Below are positions 44,717 to 55,436 of a DNA stretch of 64,000 nucleotides, piece by piece. The notes beneath the pieces are model-generated. The model searched no databases and was not told the DNA's origin. It was given only the letters and a program-made list of their open reading frames with translations. Each line of letters starts with the position of its first letter. Positions within the stretch are counted from its first letter, which is position 1. The stretch covers positions 124,001 through 188,000 of the forward strand of contig JAPDRN010000047.1 of assembly GCA_030247855.1 (NCBI GenBank), in the 5' to 3' direction. The stretch comes from Knufia peltigerae. Its lineage: Eukaryota; Ascomycota; Eurotiomycetes; Chaetothyriales; Trichomeriaceae. A program made the position numbers and the translations under genes.

Positions 44717-45891
44717 GGCGGCGGTGGCAGTCGCAAGGTGAAGGTGAAGGCGAAGGACTGAAAGGTTAGTGGTGGTGGGGAGGACTCGGATGTGGTTCGG
44801 GTAAGATCCGACGAGTGGTGTGAGGTTGGAAAAGTGGTGGAGGTCAATGGCAGAGGAAGAGTTGGCGTAGAGTGTTGTTCTTCTCGCTGTAACAAAAAGG
44901 AGAGAATGTCTCATTGAACAACTAGAGAAATAAGAGGAAAGAGGAGAAGTGGTTTAAAGCATCCGATGGACAAAGTGACTTGGATCAAGGTACCTGGTTC
45001 AACGTCATTTATATGTACTTCGAGGGACGTGGAACGGAGTATTATGGGAGGACCACGTAAACATGAAGTGGGGGGTGGGAAAATCGGAGTTGGAAGAATA
45101 TCCTTCCGGAATCTGTGAGTATGTACGAAAACGAGAGGAAAAGCAGGGAAAAGCCGATTCGGAGTCTTTGTGGTTCCGAATGAAACAATTCCTGGGGGGG
45201 GAGGGGGGGCTTATGTAATTATCCCCCCGGGTACGCGCAGGACCAGAAGATACGAGTAGGTGTCGACTGTGGGTGGGATGCGGGATGCCCACAAACTATC
45301 CCTCCCTTATCATAGGTACGGAGTAGATATCTGGTATACAAGGGATATCAGAGGAAACCCTGTAAGAACCTCAGATACTCTCCCCATCCAACTAAGCCAG
45401 TCGTCGGTCTTTGTACTCGAAGGAATGACCAAGTAGCTAGATGTATATTATTCCTTGCCCGAAGAACATCTGCCGAGCCAGTCTTTGTGATAGACGACTT
45501 GTCACTGACATCTGCAAACGTGTGTTATCTAAGCTGCGTCATTGATCTCATCTATTTTCCATGGTACTTTGTACTACGAAATAATGAACTACCTACCTGA
45601 GGTCTAGGAAGGTGAGATTTATTCGACCAAGGTACCTCTATTTTGTACGTGATTGAACATCACCAATCCACGTTTAGGCGCGACACCACCACACGACAAA
45701 AACAGCCGGGCATCAGCCGAATTGAGCCAGAAATCTCACACACTTATTAGGCACACGACACGAGTCCGTACGTACATACATACAACCCACGAGACGAAAC
45801 CCACCTGTACCACCATCCTTTTGTCGCCATTGATTTTTCGAACGATACATTCCCTGAATGTTGTGACAATCCCGGATATTATAATCCAACA
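44717..45891. other. Divergent promoter region between GST and PcaB-like lyase
   Basis: 1.18 kb with no supported gene. TACGGAGTA is at 45317-45325. G-runs (GGGGGGGGAGGGGGGG) lie around 45190-45210. The pair could share regulation. Confidence 0.45.
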
Positions 45892-47298
45892 ATGACTTCG
45901 GTACAAGATTCCCTCATCTTTGGCAACATCCTCTCGACCCGGGAATCCGCCGCCGTCTGGTCCGACAAGACGCGCACGCAATGTTACCTCGCCTTCGAGG
46001 GGGCCCTGGCCAAGGCCCAGGCGCGCCTGGGCATCATCCCGCAGAGGGCCGCCGACGAGATCATCAAGTTCTGCCTCGACATCAGGAACGTCGACTTTGA
46101 CGAACTCCGGGCCCAGACCGAACTCATCGGGTACCCGGTGCTCGGCGTGGTCAAGCAGCTCGTCGCGCACGTCAACGCCGTCGAGCCGGGCCTGGGCGAG
46201 TGGGCGCACTGGGGGGCGACGACCCAGGACGTCACCGACACCGCGACGGTGATCCAGCTGTGGGACACCATGTCCCTGTTCGAGAAGGCCCTCGACCGCA
46301 TTGTCTCGTCCCTCCGCGCCCTCGCCGACCGGCACAGGGCCACGCCCATGGCGGCGCGGTCGAACCTGCAGCAGGCGGTCCCCATGTCGTTCGGGTTCAA
46401 GCTGGCCCGCCTGTTGGCCACCTTCCTCCGGCACCGGGAGAGGCTCAAGGACGTCGAGGCCCGGCTGACCGTCCTCGAGTTCTCGGGCGCGGCGGGCACC
46501 CTGGCCACGCTCCCGCCCACCCCCGGCCACCCCCACCTCGGCCTGGAGTGCCAGCGCGAACTGGCGCGGGACCTCAACCTGAAGGTGCCCGAGATCGCGT
46601 GGCACACGGAGCGCGACCGGATCGCCGAGTTCGGCTCGCTGTGCGCCATGCTCTCGTCGACCTGCGCCAAGTTCGCGCTGGACGTGAAACTGCTGGCGCA
46701 GACCGAGGTGGCCGAGGTCTCCGAGCCGTACGTGCCTCACCGCGGGTCGAGCAGCACCATGCCCCAGAAACGCAACCCGATCTCCTGCGCCTACATCACC
46801 GCCATGTCGGCCACGGCCCGGCAGCTCGCCACCTCCCTGTTCGAGGCCATGGTCGAGGACCACGAACGCAGCACCGGACCCTGGGAGGTGGAGTGGATCG
46901 TGTTGCCCCAGATCTCGACCCTGACCCACGCCACGCTGAAACAGACCGCCGACCTCGTCGAGGGGCTCGAGGTTCACGAGGACGCCATGATGGCCAACCT
47001 CGGCGTGTCCAACGGGGCCATCGTCTCCGAGGCCGTCATGATGGGTTTGGGCGCCGAGTTGGGAAGGCAGCACGCCCACGACCTCGTCTACGACCTCTGT
47101 CGGCGGTCGCAGATCGAAAAGAGGCCGTTGTTGGATCTGTTGTGCGAGAATGAAGAAATCGCAAACAAAATGACCAGGGAACAATTGGCCAGGCTGTGTG
47201 ACCCGGCCAATTATCTAGGTTACAGCGAGGAAATGGTCGAGAGGGTTCTGAAGATGGCCGATGAGCCCAGACCTGAGAGGAAAGCGAGTCTCGTATGA
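45892..47298 (+). CDS. PcaB-type lyase/cycloisomerase (3-carboxy-cis,cis-muconate cycloisomerase-like)
   Basis: Intronless 468 aa member of the fumarase/aspartase superfamily. The signature GSSSTMPQKRNP is at about residues 287-298. Other family regions are EWAHWGATTQDVTDTA and AARSNLQQAVPMSFGFKLA. The N-terminal IFGNILSTRESAAVWSD and the C-terminal block DPANYLGYSEEMVERVL match bacterial 3-carboxy-cis,cis-muconate cycloisomerase (PcaB) better than adenylosuccinate lyase. PcaB acts in protocatechuate degradation; fungi usually do this step with an unrelated beta-propeller enzyme. The gene is strongly GC-rich, with C or G at most third positions, unlike its neighbours. Transfer from bacteria is a reasonable hypothesis, not proven. 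Another lyase of the same superfamily (argininosuccinate-like or adenylosuccinate-like) cannot be excluded. Confidence 0.82.
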   Translation: MTSVQDSLIFGNILSTRESAAVWSDKTRTQCYLAFEGALAKAQARLGIIPQRAADEIIKFCLDIRNVDFDELRAQTELIGYPVLGVVKQLVAHVNAVEPGLGEWAHWGATTQDVTDTATVIQLWDTMSLFEKALDRIVSSLRALADRHRATPMAARSNLQQAVPMSFGFKLARLLATFLRHRERLKDVEARLTVLEFSGAAGTLATLPPTPGHPHLGLECQRELARDLNLKVPEIAWHTERDRIAEFGSLCAMLSSTCAKFALDVKLLAQTEVAEVSEPYVPHRGSSSTMPQKRNPISCAYITAMSATARQLATSLFEAMVEDHERSTGPWEVEWIVLPQISTLTHATLKQTADLVEGLEVHEDAMMANLGVSNGAIVSEAVMMGLGAELGRQHAHDLVYDLCRRSQIEKRPLLDLLCENEEIANKMTREQLARLCDPANYLGYSEEMVERVLKMADEPRPERKASLV

Positions 47299-47749
47299 AA
47301 TGATACCCACGAAAAAGAAGTCAATTTTTCTTCATCTCATCACTCGAGACCTATTATTATATCGTAATGACGGCGTACTGTTTAATAGGTTCGCCCACCG
47401 AGCATTGTGCTAAGTCCAAAGAAGAATAAGAATACTGGTTTTGCGACAAGTTTATCTCAACATTGTCATCATGAAAATTTCGTCATCAACGTCAAACATA
47501 AAAATACTTATATGTACAAGTGAAAAGAAAAAAATAGACCAACAGGGAACAACAAAAAATGAGAACAAATGCTCAACTGCTCAGACGAGACTGAAATCAC
47601 ATATCCAAGGTGTGAGACGAATCGAGGATATCCAGTTACCTCTGCACAGGAATTCGGAAACCAATCCCAGAGATTCACCGAGTACAATCCTGTTCTTGTC
47701 CCTCCCCCGTCGATAATAGTCTGTCCGTCCATGATCAACCATGAGGCTG
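47299..47749. other. Intergenic region between convergent genes
   Basis: 451 bp of AT-rich sequence between the 3' ends of the lyase and the small secreted-protein gene. No gene was seen. Confidence 0.4.
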
Positions 47750-48199
47750 TTATGACCGGTCGAAAATATGAGACACACTAGTCACTATCCCATCCGGTCC
47801 ACCCAATGACCAAAAATGGCCAATAATGGAAGAAAACGTGCCATGAGATGATGATGGTGGTGGTGATGGTGGCAATCGATCTCGGTCGTTTGACGTCTCA
47901 TAAACATCGTGTCCTTGAATTTCTTCCCGAATGTTGATCGACTCATAATCGGTCAAATCACGTCCGTGGTTCTGATTGTCATGATAAGTTGAGATTGTTG
48001 TTTCTGTGGTTGCATGTCGTCGACCGTGGTCTTGGTTCAATTGGTACGGTGCTACTACTACCACCGCCGCCGCCTCGTGCCCCCGACCGTGGGTTTGGGC
48101 ATAGTGACGTTGAAGATGATGATCATGCAAAGGTCTGGCGGTGACAGTCATGTCGAGACCAGCGGCAAGAAAGAGAGACACGTATATTGTTGGTTTCAT
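47750..48199 (-). CDS. Small secreted His-rich protein (hypothetical)
   Basis: 149 aa starting at ATG 48199 (MKPTIYVSLFLAAGLDMTVTA), a likely signal peptide with cleavage near residue 21-23. The mature part is rich in His, Asp and Gln and contains a loose repeat: THGRGH, QDHGRRH and QNHGRD about 20-30 residues apart, then a Ser/Pro run (PPSPPPSSSHG). There are no cysteines in the mature protein, so it is not a disulfide-rich effector; metal binding by the histidines is possible but speculative. The frame continues upstream of 48199, but that part looks like 5' leader. Without homology evidence I rate it as a likely but unproven gene. Confidence 0.5.
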   Translation of the reverse strand: MKPTIYVSLFLAAGLDMTVTARPLHDHHLQRHYAQTHGRGHEAAAVVVVAPYQLNQDHGRRHATTETTISTYHDNQNHGRDLTDYESINIREEIQGHDVYETSNDRDRLPPSPPPSSSHGTFSSIIGHFWSLGGPDGIVTSVSHIFDRS

Positions 48200-49980
48200 T
48201 TTGGTTGGCTTGGACCGAAAGGAGAGGAAGGAAGAGTTTGTCAGTTTGATCTCGTACTCCTTGAACAGATTCGTTGAATTCCGAATGACACTCTTTGGTG
48301 AAAATCTTTTGCTGTCGAAGAGATCTCTGAATATATCATTTGACGGTGACGAGTGTGATGAGATATGGGTAAATAGCAGTGACAACGATGGTGGTGGTTG
48401 TCTCAAGAATAAAAATCCGTTCACCACGACCAAGGTAGGTATGAAACCACAAATATATCGGGAATGGTTAAAAGAGTGACGAAGGCAACAGTAGAACAAG
48501 ATTAATGAACCTGTGTGCTTGTACCTAGGCAAGGGGCCAAACAACAACCACAAATGGACATAGACCACGAGGGAGAGGTAAGGGAGAGGGAGATGGGTAG
48601 AGAGGAAGAGAGAGGGATGAGACAATTTTGTATCCCCAGTCTGACCAGAATACCTGAGGTGTATACCTATTCTTGGACTTCCGTACAAACAAAACCATTT
48701 ACAGTACCTGCCAGTCAGCTGAAGCCTACCGTTCAACTCTTAGTCCAGACACGCAAAAAAGATACCTAGGTAGTTTCGATTATTTGGGAGGAGGACGCCG
48801 CTCGGTCTCGTGTTGTGGCTCTCTAGAAAATTCACGCAAAAACAAAAGAGAGCCCCCCCCCTAAAATGTGTCGTGAAAGGAATCCGTCCCGGAGTAACTT
48901 TGTATAGCTTGTCTCATCATCGTCGAACCTTGGACAAACTCCAGAATTGACGGTTGAGTTTTGATCGAAGAAGGGGGGAATGGGGGCCGACAAGTCAGGT
49001 GCTGTCTTGTGTGTATATCTAGTTTTGTCTCATGTACGGAGTAAACATACCTACAGTACCTACAGTAGGTAATGTAAGGTAGCGTCTAATTCATTAGACT
49101 CCGTAAGCAGAGAAGGATACGGAGTACCTGGGTCAAAATTGAACGGACGGATGAGGATTGAATGAAGATGAATCAAAAACCAGGAGGTGAATTGTTTTGG
49201 CGTGCCTTGTCGTCTGTCGCAGCCGTTGTCGCCTACAATACGATGACCCCTCCAGGCCCCCGGGGAAGATCGAGTATTAGAGGATATACAAAGCCCACAA
49301 CCGTGGACAAACACAGACCAGACTCCGGTTAGAATTGAAGTTGTACGAGTACACTCGTTAAAATCTTTCAAGGGGGAAATCTAATCCCATGAAGGCTACT
49401 CTGCTGCAAGGGGTTCAAGAGAAGCCCTCATTAAACCCTTCTTAACACATAAAACCCTCTCGAGGTAACTTTCATCGTGCTGCAAAGTCGCCTTCAGATT
49501 ATCATCAATCTGAAACAATGGCGGCCCCGATGCCCAAGGGCGAAAACAACAGACCCAAGTGGCTTGATGCGAGGTACCGAGTATTAATTTACAAACTCTC
49601 TGTACGGTCACTCTGTACGGATATGCATTAGATGATTTGATCCTGTGTAGGTGTTTGTCGTTGACCTCGTCCGAGTACAACTCAATCTGTCCTACTCAAT
49701 TGGCAAGACAGACACACTCGAAGATCAATCTCTTACTCCATCCACTGACTATTCCTCAACACTCCATACCACTCAGAATAGTATCCCCGGATTCCAAGCA
49801 GACACGCACACAAGTACTCCGTACTTGACACTGATCAATCAAGCCCTTCTCTCCCCCTTGCTTCATAAAAGTCGTATAACACACAAAAGCAACCAAGTCG
49901 TGGGAATCATATCCAATGTTTGCATCTCACCAGCCTCTCCTTGCAGCTTGAAATGCGAGACAATTAATAGGTCAACACAA
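48200..49980. other. 1.8 kb stretch without a supported gene
   Basis: Lies between the His-rich protein start and the 3' end of the coiled-coil gene. It contains TACCTAGGTA at 48763-48772, and TACGGAGTA at 49035-49043, 49118-49126 and (reverse) 49815-49823, the densest cluster of that motif in the window. Frames are short and uninformative. Confidence 0.45.
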
Positions 49981-52347
49981 TCATCTACCGCCGGCGCCCA
50001 TGCGTGCAATGCCTTCCATGATGCCACCACTTCGACCGCCGCCATACCCTCCTCCAATCTTAGACGAAGGTGCCTTCAATCCCGTACTTCCCGGAGCTGG
50101 AATACCAGAGAATTTACCCGCCGTCGGCTTCTGAAGCATGCTCATCGGTCGTGGCCGACTGGGTAACCCTGTCGCTCCACCATTCATGCTATTCCTGAAT
50201 TTGTTCGGACTGGCAACTGCTGCCGCAGAATTTGGTCGACCATTTCCATCCTCACTCCTCGGAGGACTAACAGGATGGCGCTGTGCATCAATGTTGCGTT
50301 GTTCGTCCTGCTGTGCACTCATGCTCAAGAACAAATCCACTTGAGCCACCAGGTCTCCCTTTTCGATTCTTTCTTGTTCGACATCCTTCCGCAGCGAGTC
50401 GGTCTCTGCAGTAAGGGAATCCACTTGGCTACGAAGGCCTGCAGTTTCTGCCTCGAGGAGTTTCTTCTCGGCCATGGTCTCTTCGTTCCATCGGCGCAAC
50501 TCCTCAATTTGCCCTTCCATCTTCGACATGGCCTCACTTTGGCCGGGGATGACGCCACTCATGGTAGCCTCTTTCTCCGTCTGTAGCTTGAGAACTTCGT
50601 CCTGTGTTGCTTTGAGGTCGGCTCGCAACTGTTCCACTTGCTTGATCCAACGCTTTTCGTAACTGACCTTGAGGTCCGACACTTTTCGTTCATGTTTGCT
50701 CTTGTAAAGAGCGTGCAGCTCCCGAGCAACCTTTTCAGTGGCATCTTTGACGGCAAAATCAATGTCTGCAGATACACCTGGCGTGGCCGGGGTGTTGTTT
50801 TTGTCCGGGCTAGGGGTAGCTCGTATTCGGTCGGACCGGAGGGTGTCGAGTGACGCCTGTAGTTCAAGTATACGCACTTCGAGCTCTTCTGTTCTTCGAT
50901 CTGCCTCTTCGTTTTGGCGTCGGAGTTTCTCTTTCTCTCGTTCCTCAAGAAAGATGTTTTGCTTAATCTCCCGAAGTACCTCCTCCATTTCACGCGATCG
51001 CCGTGCAAGGTCTTCCTTCTCGTGCTCCATCTCTTCCCTCTGGGCACGTTCATTCCGAAGCTCTTCACTAGTTTTGCCCACTCTAACTTCCGCATCCGTC
51101 ACAGCGCGCTTGAGAGCCATCACCTCGGCTTCCTTACCGGACAAAGTAGCTTCGAGCCCTGAAATGCGAGACTGTAATTCCGAGCGCAAAGTTTCCAACT
51201 CTCTCGGAGTGATTGTTGGTATTGAGCGAGGGGTGGCCATAGGTTCGAGATCGATATCCAGTAAATCCATGCCCAAACCAGTAGCAGAAAACATACTGTG
51301 CCGTTGACCTGCAGGAGTGGCAGGCACAGTTCTGTCACCAGACGGAGCTTGATGCTGCTTTTGTGGTGATCTCCCCCCCGCTCTCTCACGATCCACAGAA
51401 GCCTGTGACCGGTGCATCGGACTAGGGTTAATCTTGATTGGGAAGCCTCCCCTTCCTGAGGGACTTCGTCGCATACTACGCGGCGCCGAGGAAGGTGGAG
51501 GAATCACAATATTGGTCTGCCCCGTAAAATTCAAAAGATCAGTTGTGGCGTCACCAGAAGCCGATGGTTTTCGAGGAGTAGGGTCGTCATCTTCATTTGA
51601 CGAGGTACTTCGACGGGACGTAGACAACAACCGCAGTGGTCGCTGAGCTGTCCCAGGTGTACTAGTAATGACGGAGGTGCGTCGTTGTTGTTTACTGGGT
51701 GACCAGGGTTCGCAGGGAGGTTTGGAAGGAGAGTTGCGTAGATTAGAGAAGCGAGTCATGTCTGTAGGGATGGCCGAGATGGTGCTAAGATCGCCGACGG
51801 TTTCATCATTGATAGTTTTGTCGTCGAGGGTCAGCGTCAAGGTCAAATCATCCAGTTCATCTCTGGGAACGTCTTCTGTTCGTTGCTGCTCTTGCTCTGG
51901 CGACGCAACGGCAGCAGTGTCATGTGTTGAGTGTGTGAATGACTCGTGAACATTGTTATTTTGTACCTCCTGTAAGGAGTCAATCGCCCTTGTCAGCCCT
52001 TCGTTGAACCGAACCGTAGGTTCAGCAGGAGAGCCGGGAGGGGAGTCGTCCCTTGAATCATCTTGCAAGCGGTATTTTATCGGCGAGAACGCTTTTCGAG
52101 GGCTCGTCTGTGGACTGGGGAGGTCGCGAGGAGAGTGAGGACTTTCCATGGTCGATAACTGTAGATTCAAGGTATCAGTGGTAGAAGATCGCGCGACAGC
52201 CACTGTGGACATGGTAGCAGGGGAACGTGGAGGTGTTGGTGTTGTTGTTGACGGAGTGGGATCGAGTTTCTGGGAAAGGTCGAGCTTGATAGGAGACGAT
52301 CTGGAGTTCTGCTTGGCAGGCGACAGGGTAGACAAAGGCTCAGGCAT
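49981..52347 (-). CDS. Coiled-coil protein, possibly spindle-pole-body associated (Cut12/SNAD-like)
   Basis: Intronless 788 aa. The first ~370 residues are disordered, with many Ser/Thr-Pro sites (SPRKAFSPIKY, TPRKPSAS), suggesting CDK phosphorylation. A long coiled coil follows from about 380 to 690, with typical heptads (REEMEHEKEDLARRSREMEE). Within it the segment DATEKVARELHALYKSKHE plus the following KVSYEKRW looks like the conserved core of the fungal Cut12-type family of spindle-pole-body proteins. The tail is Gly/Arg-rich (GGGYGGGRSGG, RMGAGGR). The structural class is certain. The family assignment is from memory of one short motif and is moderate; another microtubule-organising coiled-coil protein is possible. 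Confidence 0.7.
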   Translation of the reverse strand: MPEPLSTLSPAKQNSRSSPIKLDLSQKLDPTPSTTTPTPPRSPATMSTVAVARSSTTDTLNLQLSTMESPHSPRDLPSPQTSPRKAFSPIKYRLQDDSRDDSPPGSPAEPTVRFNEGLTRAIDSLQEVQNNNVHESFTHSTHDTAAVASPEQEQQRTEDVPRDELDDLTLTLTLDDKTINDETVGDLSTISAIPTDMTRFSNLRNSPSKPPCEPWSPSKQQRRTSVITSTPGTAQRPLRLLSTSRRSTSSNEDDDPTPRKPSASGDATTDLLNFTGQTNIVIPPPSSAPRSMRRSPSGRGGFPIKINPSPMHRSQASVDRERAGGRSPQKQHQAPSGDRTVPATPAGQRHSMFSATGLGMDLLDIDLEPMATPRSIPTITPRELETLRSELQSRISGLEATLSGKEAEVMALKRAVTDAEVRVGKTSEELRNERAQREEMEHEKEDLARRSREMEEVLREIKQNIFLEEREKEKLRRQNEEADRRTEELEVRILELQASLDTLRSDRIRATPSPDKNNTPATPGVSADIDFAVKDATEKVARELHALYKSKHERKVSDLKVSYEKRWIKQVEQLRADLKATQDEVLKLQTEKEATMSGVIPGQSEAMSKMEGQIEELRRWNEETMAEKKLLEAETAGLRSQVDSLTAETDSLRKDVEQERIEKGDLVAQVDLFLSMSAQQDEQRNIDAQRHPVSPPRSEDGNGRPNSAAAVASPNKFRNSMNGGATGLPSRPRPMSMLQKPTAGKFSGIPAPGSTGLKAPSSKIGGGYGGGRSGGIMEGIARMGAGGR

Positions 52348-53559
52348 CTTGTCGGTGAGCAGCAGTTCCTGCTAGAGGCGGTGTGATGGTGGTTCTGGTT
52401 CTGGTACAGAAGGAAAAGTTGTAAGCAGCCATCCAAACCATATGTTTCATAACGAAGGAGATCTTTTTCCCGGAGAATAACGACTGACAGCGTCCTATTG
52501 ACCGTATGATGATGATTGTGTCAAAAGCGTCAGTCATGCCCTGTTGCGGAGGCGACGGTGGACAGGAGAACAGCAAAGGACCAGCAGGAAAAGAGATTCC
52601 ACACCCCTGCATGTCATTTAGGCGTCGTGTCGGTAAACAATCGAATGCGCACTAGCTGCATTCTAGTCGAGTCACTAGACCATCTGTGGCTAGCTCAGAC
52701 AACTAATCTCGTTAGCGTAAATTGTACCTTGCGTCTAAAATGTCCCAGTCAAATTGAACGGGTTTTGACCCTGCATCTCGCATCTCACTATAGAAACATC
52801 TTCAATCACAATTGCATCTCGTTCAAATCTCCTGCATAATACATGATCTATTCTGGACAGATTACTTCAAATCTCACAGGTCATTCGTCATCGCATCCCT
52901 GGTTTTCTCATGCTTTTCAACGTGAGACTAGCCCCGGATCAGCTCGAGGTCCAAAAATGGACAGAAGAGATGCTAGAATGTTCGGTCGTATGGAATTAGG
53001 GCTTGTATGTGATATTGAGAGCAAGGAGTGCCTGATATGCGTCGCCAAAGGACTGAGCCAAAGATGACGTTGATGATCTCAATGCAGCCGCCAACTACAG
53101 CGGTTGTAATTCAGTCTCTCTTATCGCGTGTGAGCATCGATCACTTCATACTATGGTAAAGGAGGCGTTCTCGGAAAGCCTACCGTCAACAGCAGTTGCC
53201 ATGTAGAACGCTCTGCTTCAAATGAGTGCCGATGTACTTGGCCAATACATCTCAATGCGAAAGTGTTGTTACCCATGGATAGGCGCTACATACAAACTTG
53301 ACTTCAGCCTCGTCGAATATAATTGTGGCAATCTATCCGCCAGCCTGTCAATAGCATCTTTTGAGTCTTAGCAACGACTCTTGCGCCCACAAGAAGCCCA
53401 ACTGTACAGCGTCTTCCCAGAGTAATGGTACTTCTGAACCGCTTCAGTATTAGGAACCACATATCACTGCTTCAAAGATATGACCGAAATGTTGACATTT
53501 TGATATACAAAAGCTCTGTCAAATGCTAATAGCTCATTCACCAAATTTCAGTAATAAGT
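52348..53559. other. 1.2 kb stretch without a supported gene
   Basis: Contains the promoter of the coiled-coil gene and sequence downstream of the glucosidase II beta gene. Only short frames without motifs were seen. Confidence 0.4.
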
Positions 53560-55436
53560 CTACAATTCATCCTTTCTACCTTCCCCTTCCTCAGATGCAG
53601 AAGCTTTGCTCTTATTGCCCGACGAAGGTTGCTCGCATGCCGCTGCAGTGCCTACCTCCATGCGATATACGCATTTTTCGCTTTCACTGACCTTCCAAAT
53701 CTCATCCTTTTCCGCACACGCAAGGATGACCCTAGTCGATCTCGATGGACCGTTCCAGCAGTGCTGACCATTCTCATATTTCATGACTAGCCGTTCACCT
53801 GTGCCGAGCCCTTTCCCATCGGCGCTAATCCTTTCGTCAACGTACTCCGTGTCAAATCCCACAAAATTGCCCATTCCAGTTTGCGCGCCGCCCTTTCTAG
53901 ACTTTTGTTTCGTTTGGCCCATGAAACAGACCTCGTATTCGTACTCGCCGCTATCTCGAGAGATACAAGTATCTTTGAGAGCACGGAAGATGCCGTTGTC
54001 AGGGCCATAGTCCTTCTCTAGGTCTTCTTGATGCCGCTTCATGTCGTTTTCCGTATTTCGAACGTCACGCTCTGCATCCTCGAGCGCCTTCTTTGCATCT
54101 TGCACAGCCCTGCTTTCCGTAGCCTGAGATGTAGAACCAGAGTTGTCGGCGAGGATACCGTTTTCGACCAGAATCTTTCGTATAGATGTGAGCGTGTCGT
54201 CTAGCCAGATTCTCATTCCATCGGGCAGATATCCGCTGAATTTATACAGGGCTGCAACATCAGACTCTGGCTCTGATGGCTCGTTCTCAAACTCGGCCCA
54301 GTTGATCCCGTTTGATTCGCCATCCTCCTGAAGCACGGCTGTTAGGTCTCGATCTTCAGCCTCGGTCCAGCTGTCGTCAGTCTCACGAGCTGCATAGTCT
54401 TCCCAGCCTCGAACAGCTCTTTTGACCCCTTCGTCGTTGAAGTTGGGGTTGTGCTCATCTTTCAGGGCGGAAAGAAGGCTCTCGAGTTCTGTAACTCTTC
54501 CTAACATAGCGTCTCTCTGAGTCTTTGTCTTCTCAAGCTGTGATCGTAGTTCGTTGATTCGATTCTGGGACAGACCGACCAAAACACCCAATTTGCCGCT
54601 TCCTCTCCCAGTGGCTTCTCCACGGACGACTCTCAGCTTTTCTCTGCGTTCAACATCCTTCAGCATATCGCTAGCATCTTTGACTCTGAGTTGCTGGGCT
54701 TGAAGCTGAGTTTCGAGGGTACCTATGCGGTCTTCCACTTCTTTCCTCAATCTCTCGGCCTCGGCAATCAAAGAGCTCTTCCTCTTCAACGCAGCTCTGA
54801 GGGCTTTCTGCCTGACTTCCTCGGTCTTCTTGTACTCTCTCCCAGTCTCTTTGCATCTATCCTCACATTTCAGTCCACCAACGTGAGCCCATTCATCTGA
54901 GCCATCGCAACATAATTCATAGTCACATTTGCCATCGTTGACGCTTTCGAATTGAATATAGGACGGGATGTGGCCCTTGTTCTTGCAGTAGAATCCTGGC
55001 AATGCTAGTGTGGTGTTCAAACTGGCTGCGGCCGTGTCTGGGCCAGGATGGTAATGTGGAGGCGACAGAGGAGAGAGGTAAGAGCATGCTGCCGTTCCTG
55101 GCTCGTCTGAACCATCTGGGCAGTCACAGAACTCGTCGTTGACACGGGAGAATGGTATGGTGATGGAAGGATTAGAGATGCATGTGAACGTGTCCGTGGG
55201 GGACTTTTTGTAGAACTTAGCAACTAGAACGCAAGGTCAGTCACTGCTTTCCATGGTGCGAGAATACAAGAGGTGTGTTCGACGCAGAGGCATTGAGCCA
55301 GGGTGGTCAGGGAGGTATTCTCACATTCTGGTCCGACGCCTCGGGGGCGAGAGGACTCTGAGGCTCGAGTTTCTGCTGCCCATGCCGATAGGCCGAGCAG
55401 TGGGCTCAGAAGCAGTAACTGCATCCAGAGAATCAT
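53560..55436 (-). CDS. Glucosidase II beta subunit (PRKCSH-like)
   Basis: Regulatory subunit of ER glucosidase II, which trims glucose from N-glycans during glycoprotein quality control. Two exons (55436-55325, 55223-53560) give 591 aa. The signal peptide is MILWMQLLLLSPLLGLSAWA. Two LDL-receptor-class-A-like cysteine modules follow (VNDEFCDCPDGSDEPGTAAC, then DGKCDYELCCDGSDEW). Next come a coiled coil (~140-220), a second helical stretch, and a C-terminal MRH lectin-like domain (YEYEVCFMGQTKQKS, GQHCWNGPSRSTRVILAC) for mannose binding. The protein ends KDEL, an ER-retrieval signal. The 101 nt intron near the N-terminus is phase 1. All parts agree, so confidence is high. Confidence 0.94.

Noticed and set aside
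43928..44914. Longer GST starting at ATG 44914
   Set aside because: The extra 66 residues look like a translated pyrimidine-rich leader; ATG 44716 is closer to the GST fold. Kept only as an alternative in the GST entry.
45736..47184. 482-codon frame antisense to the PcaB-like lyase
   Set aside because: A shadow of the GC-rich coding strand; its composition is Gly/Arg/Val/His-rich and no domain is visible.
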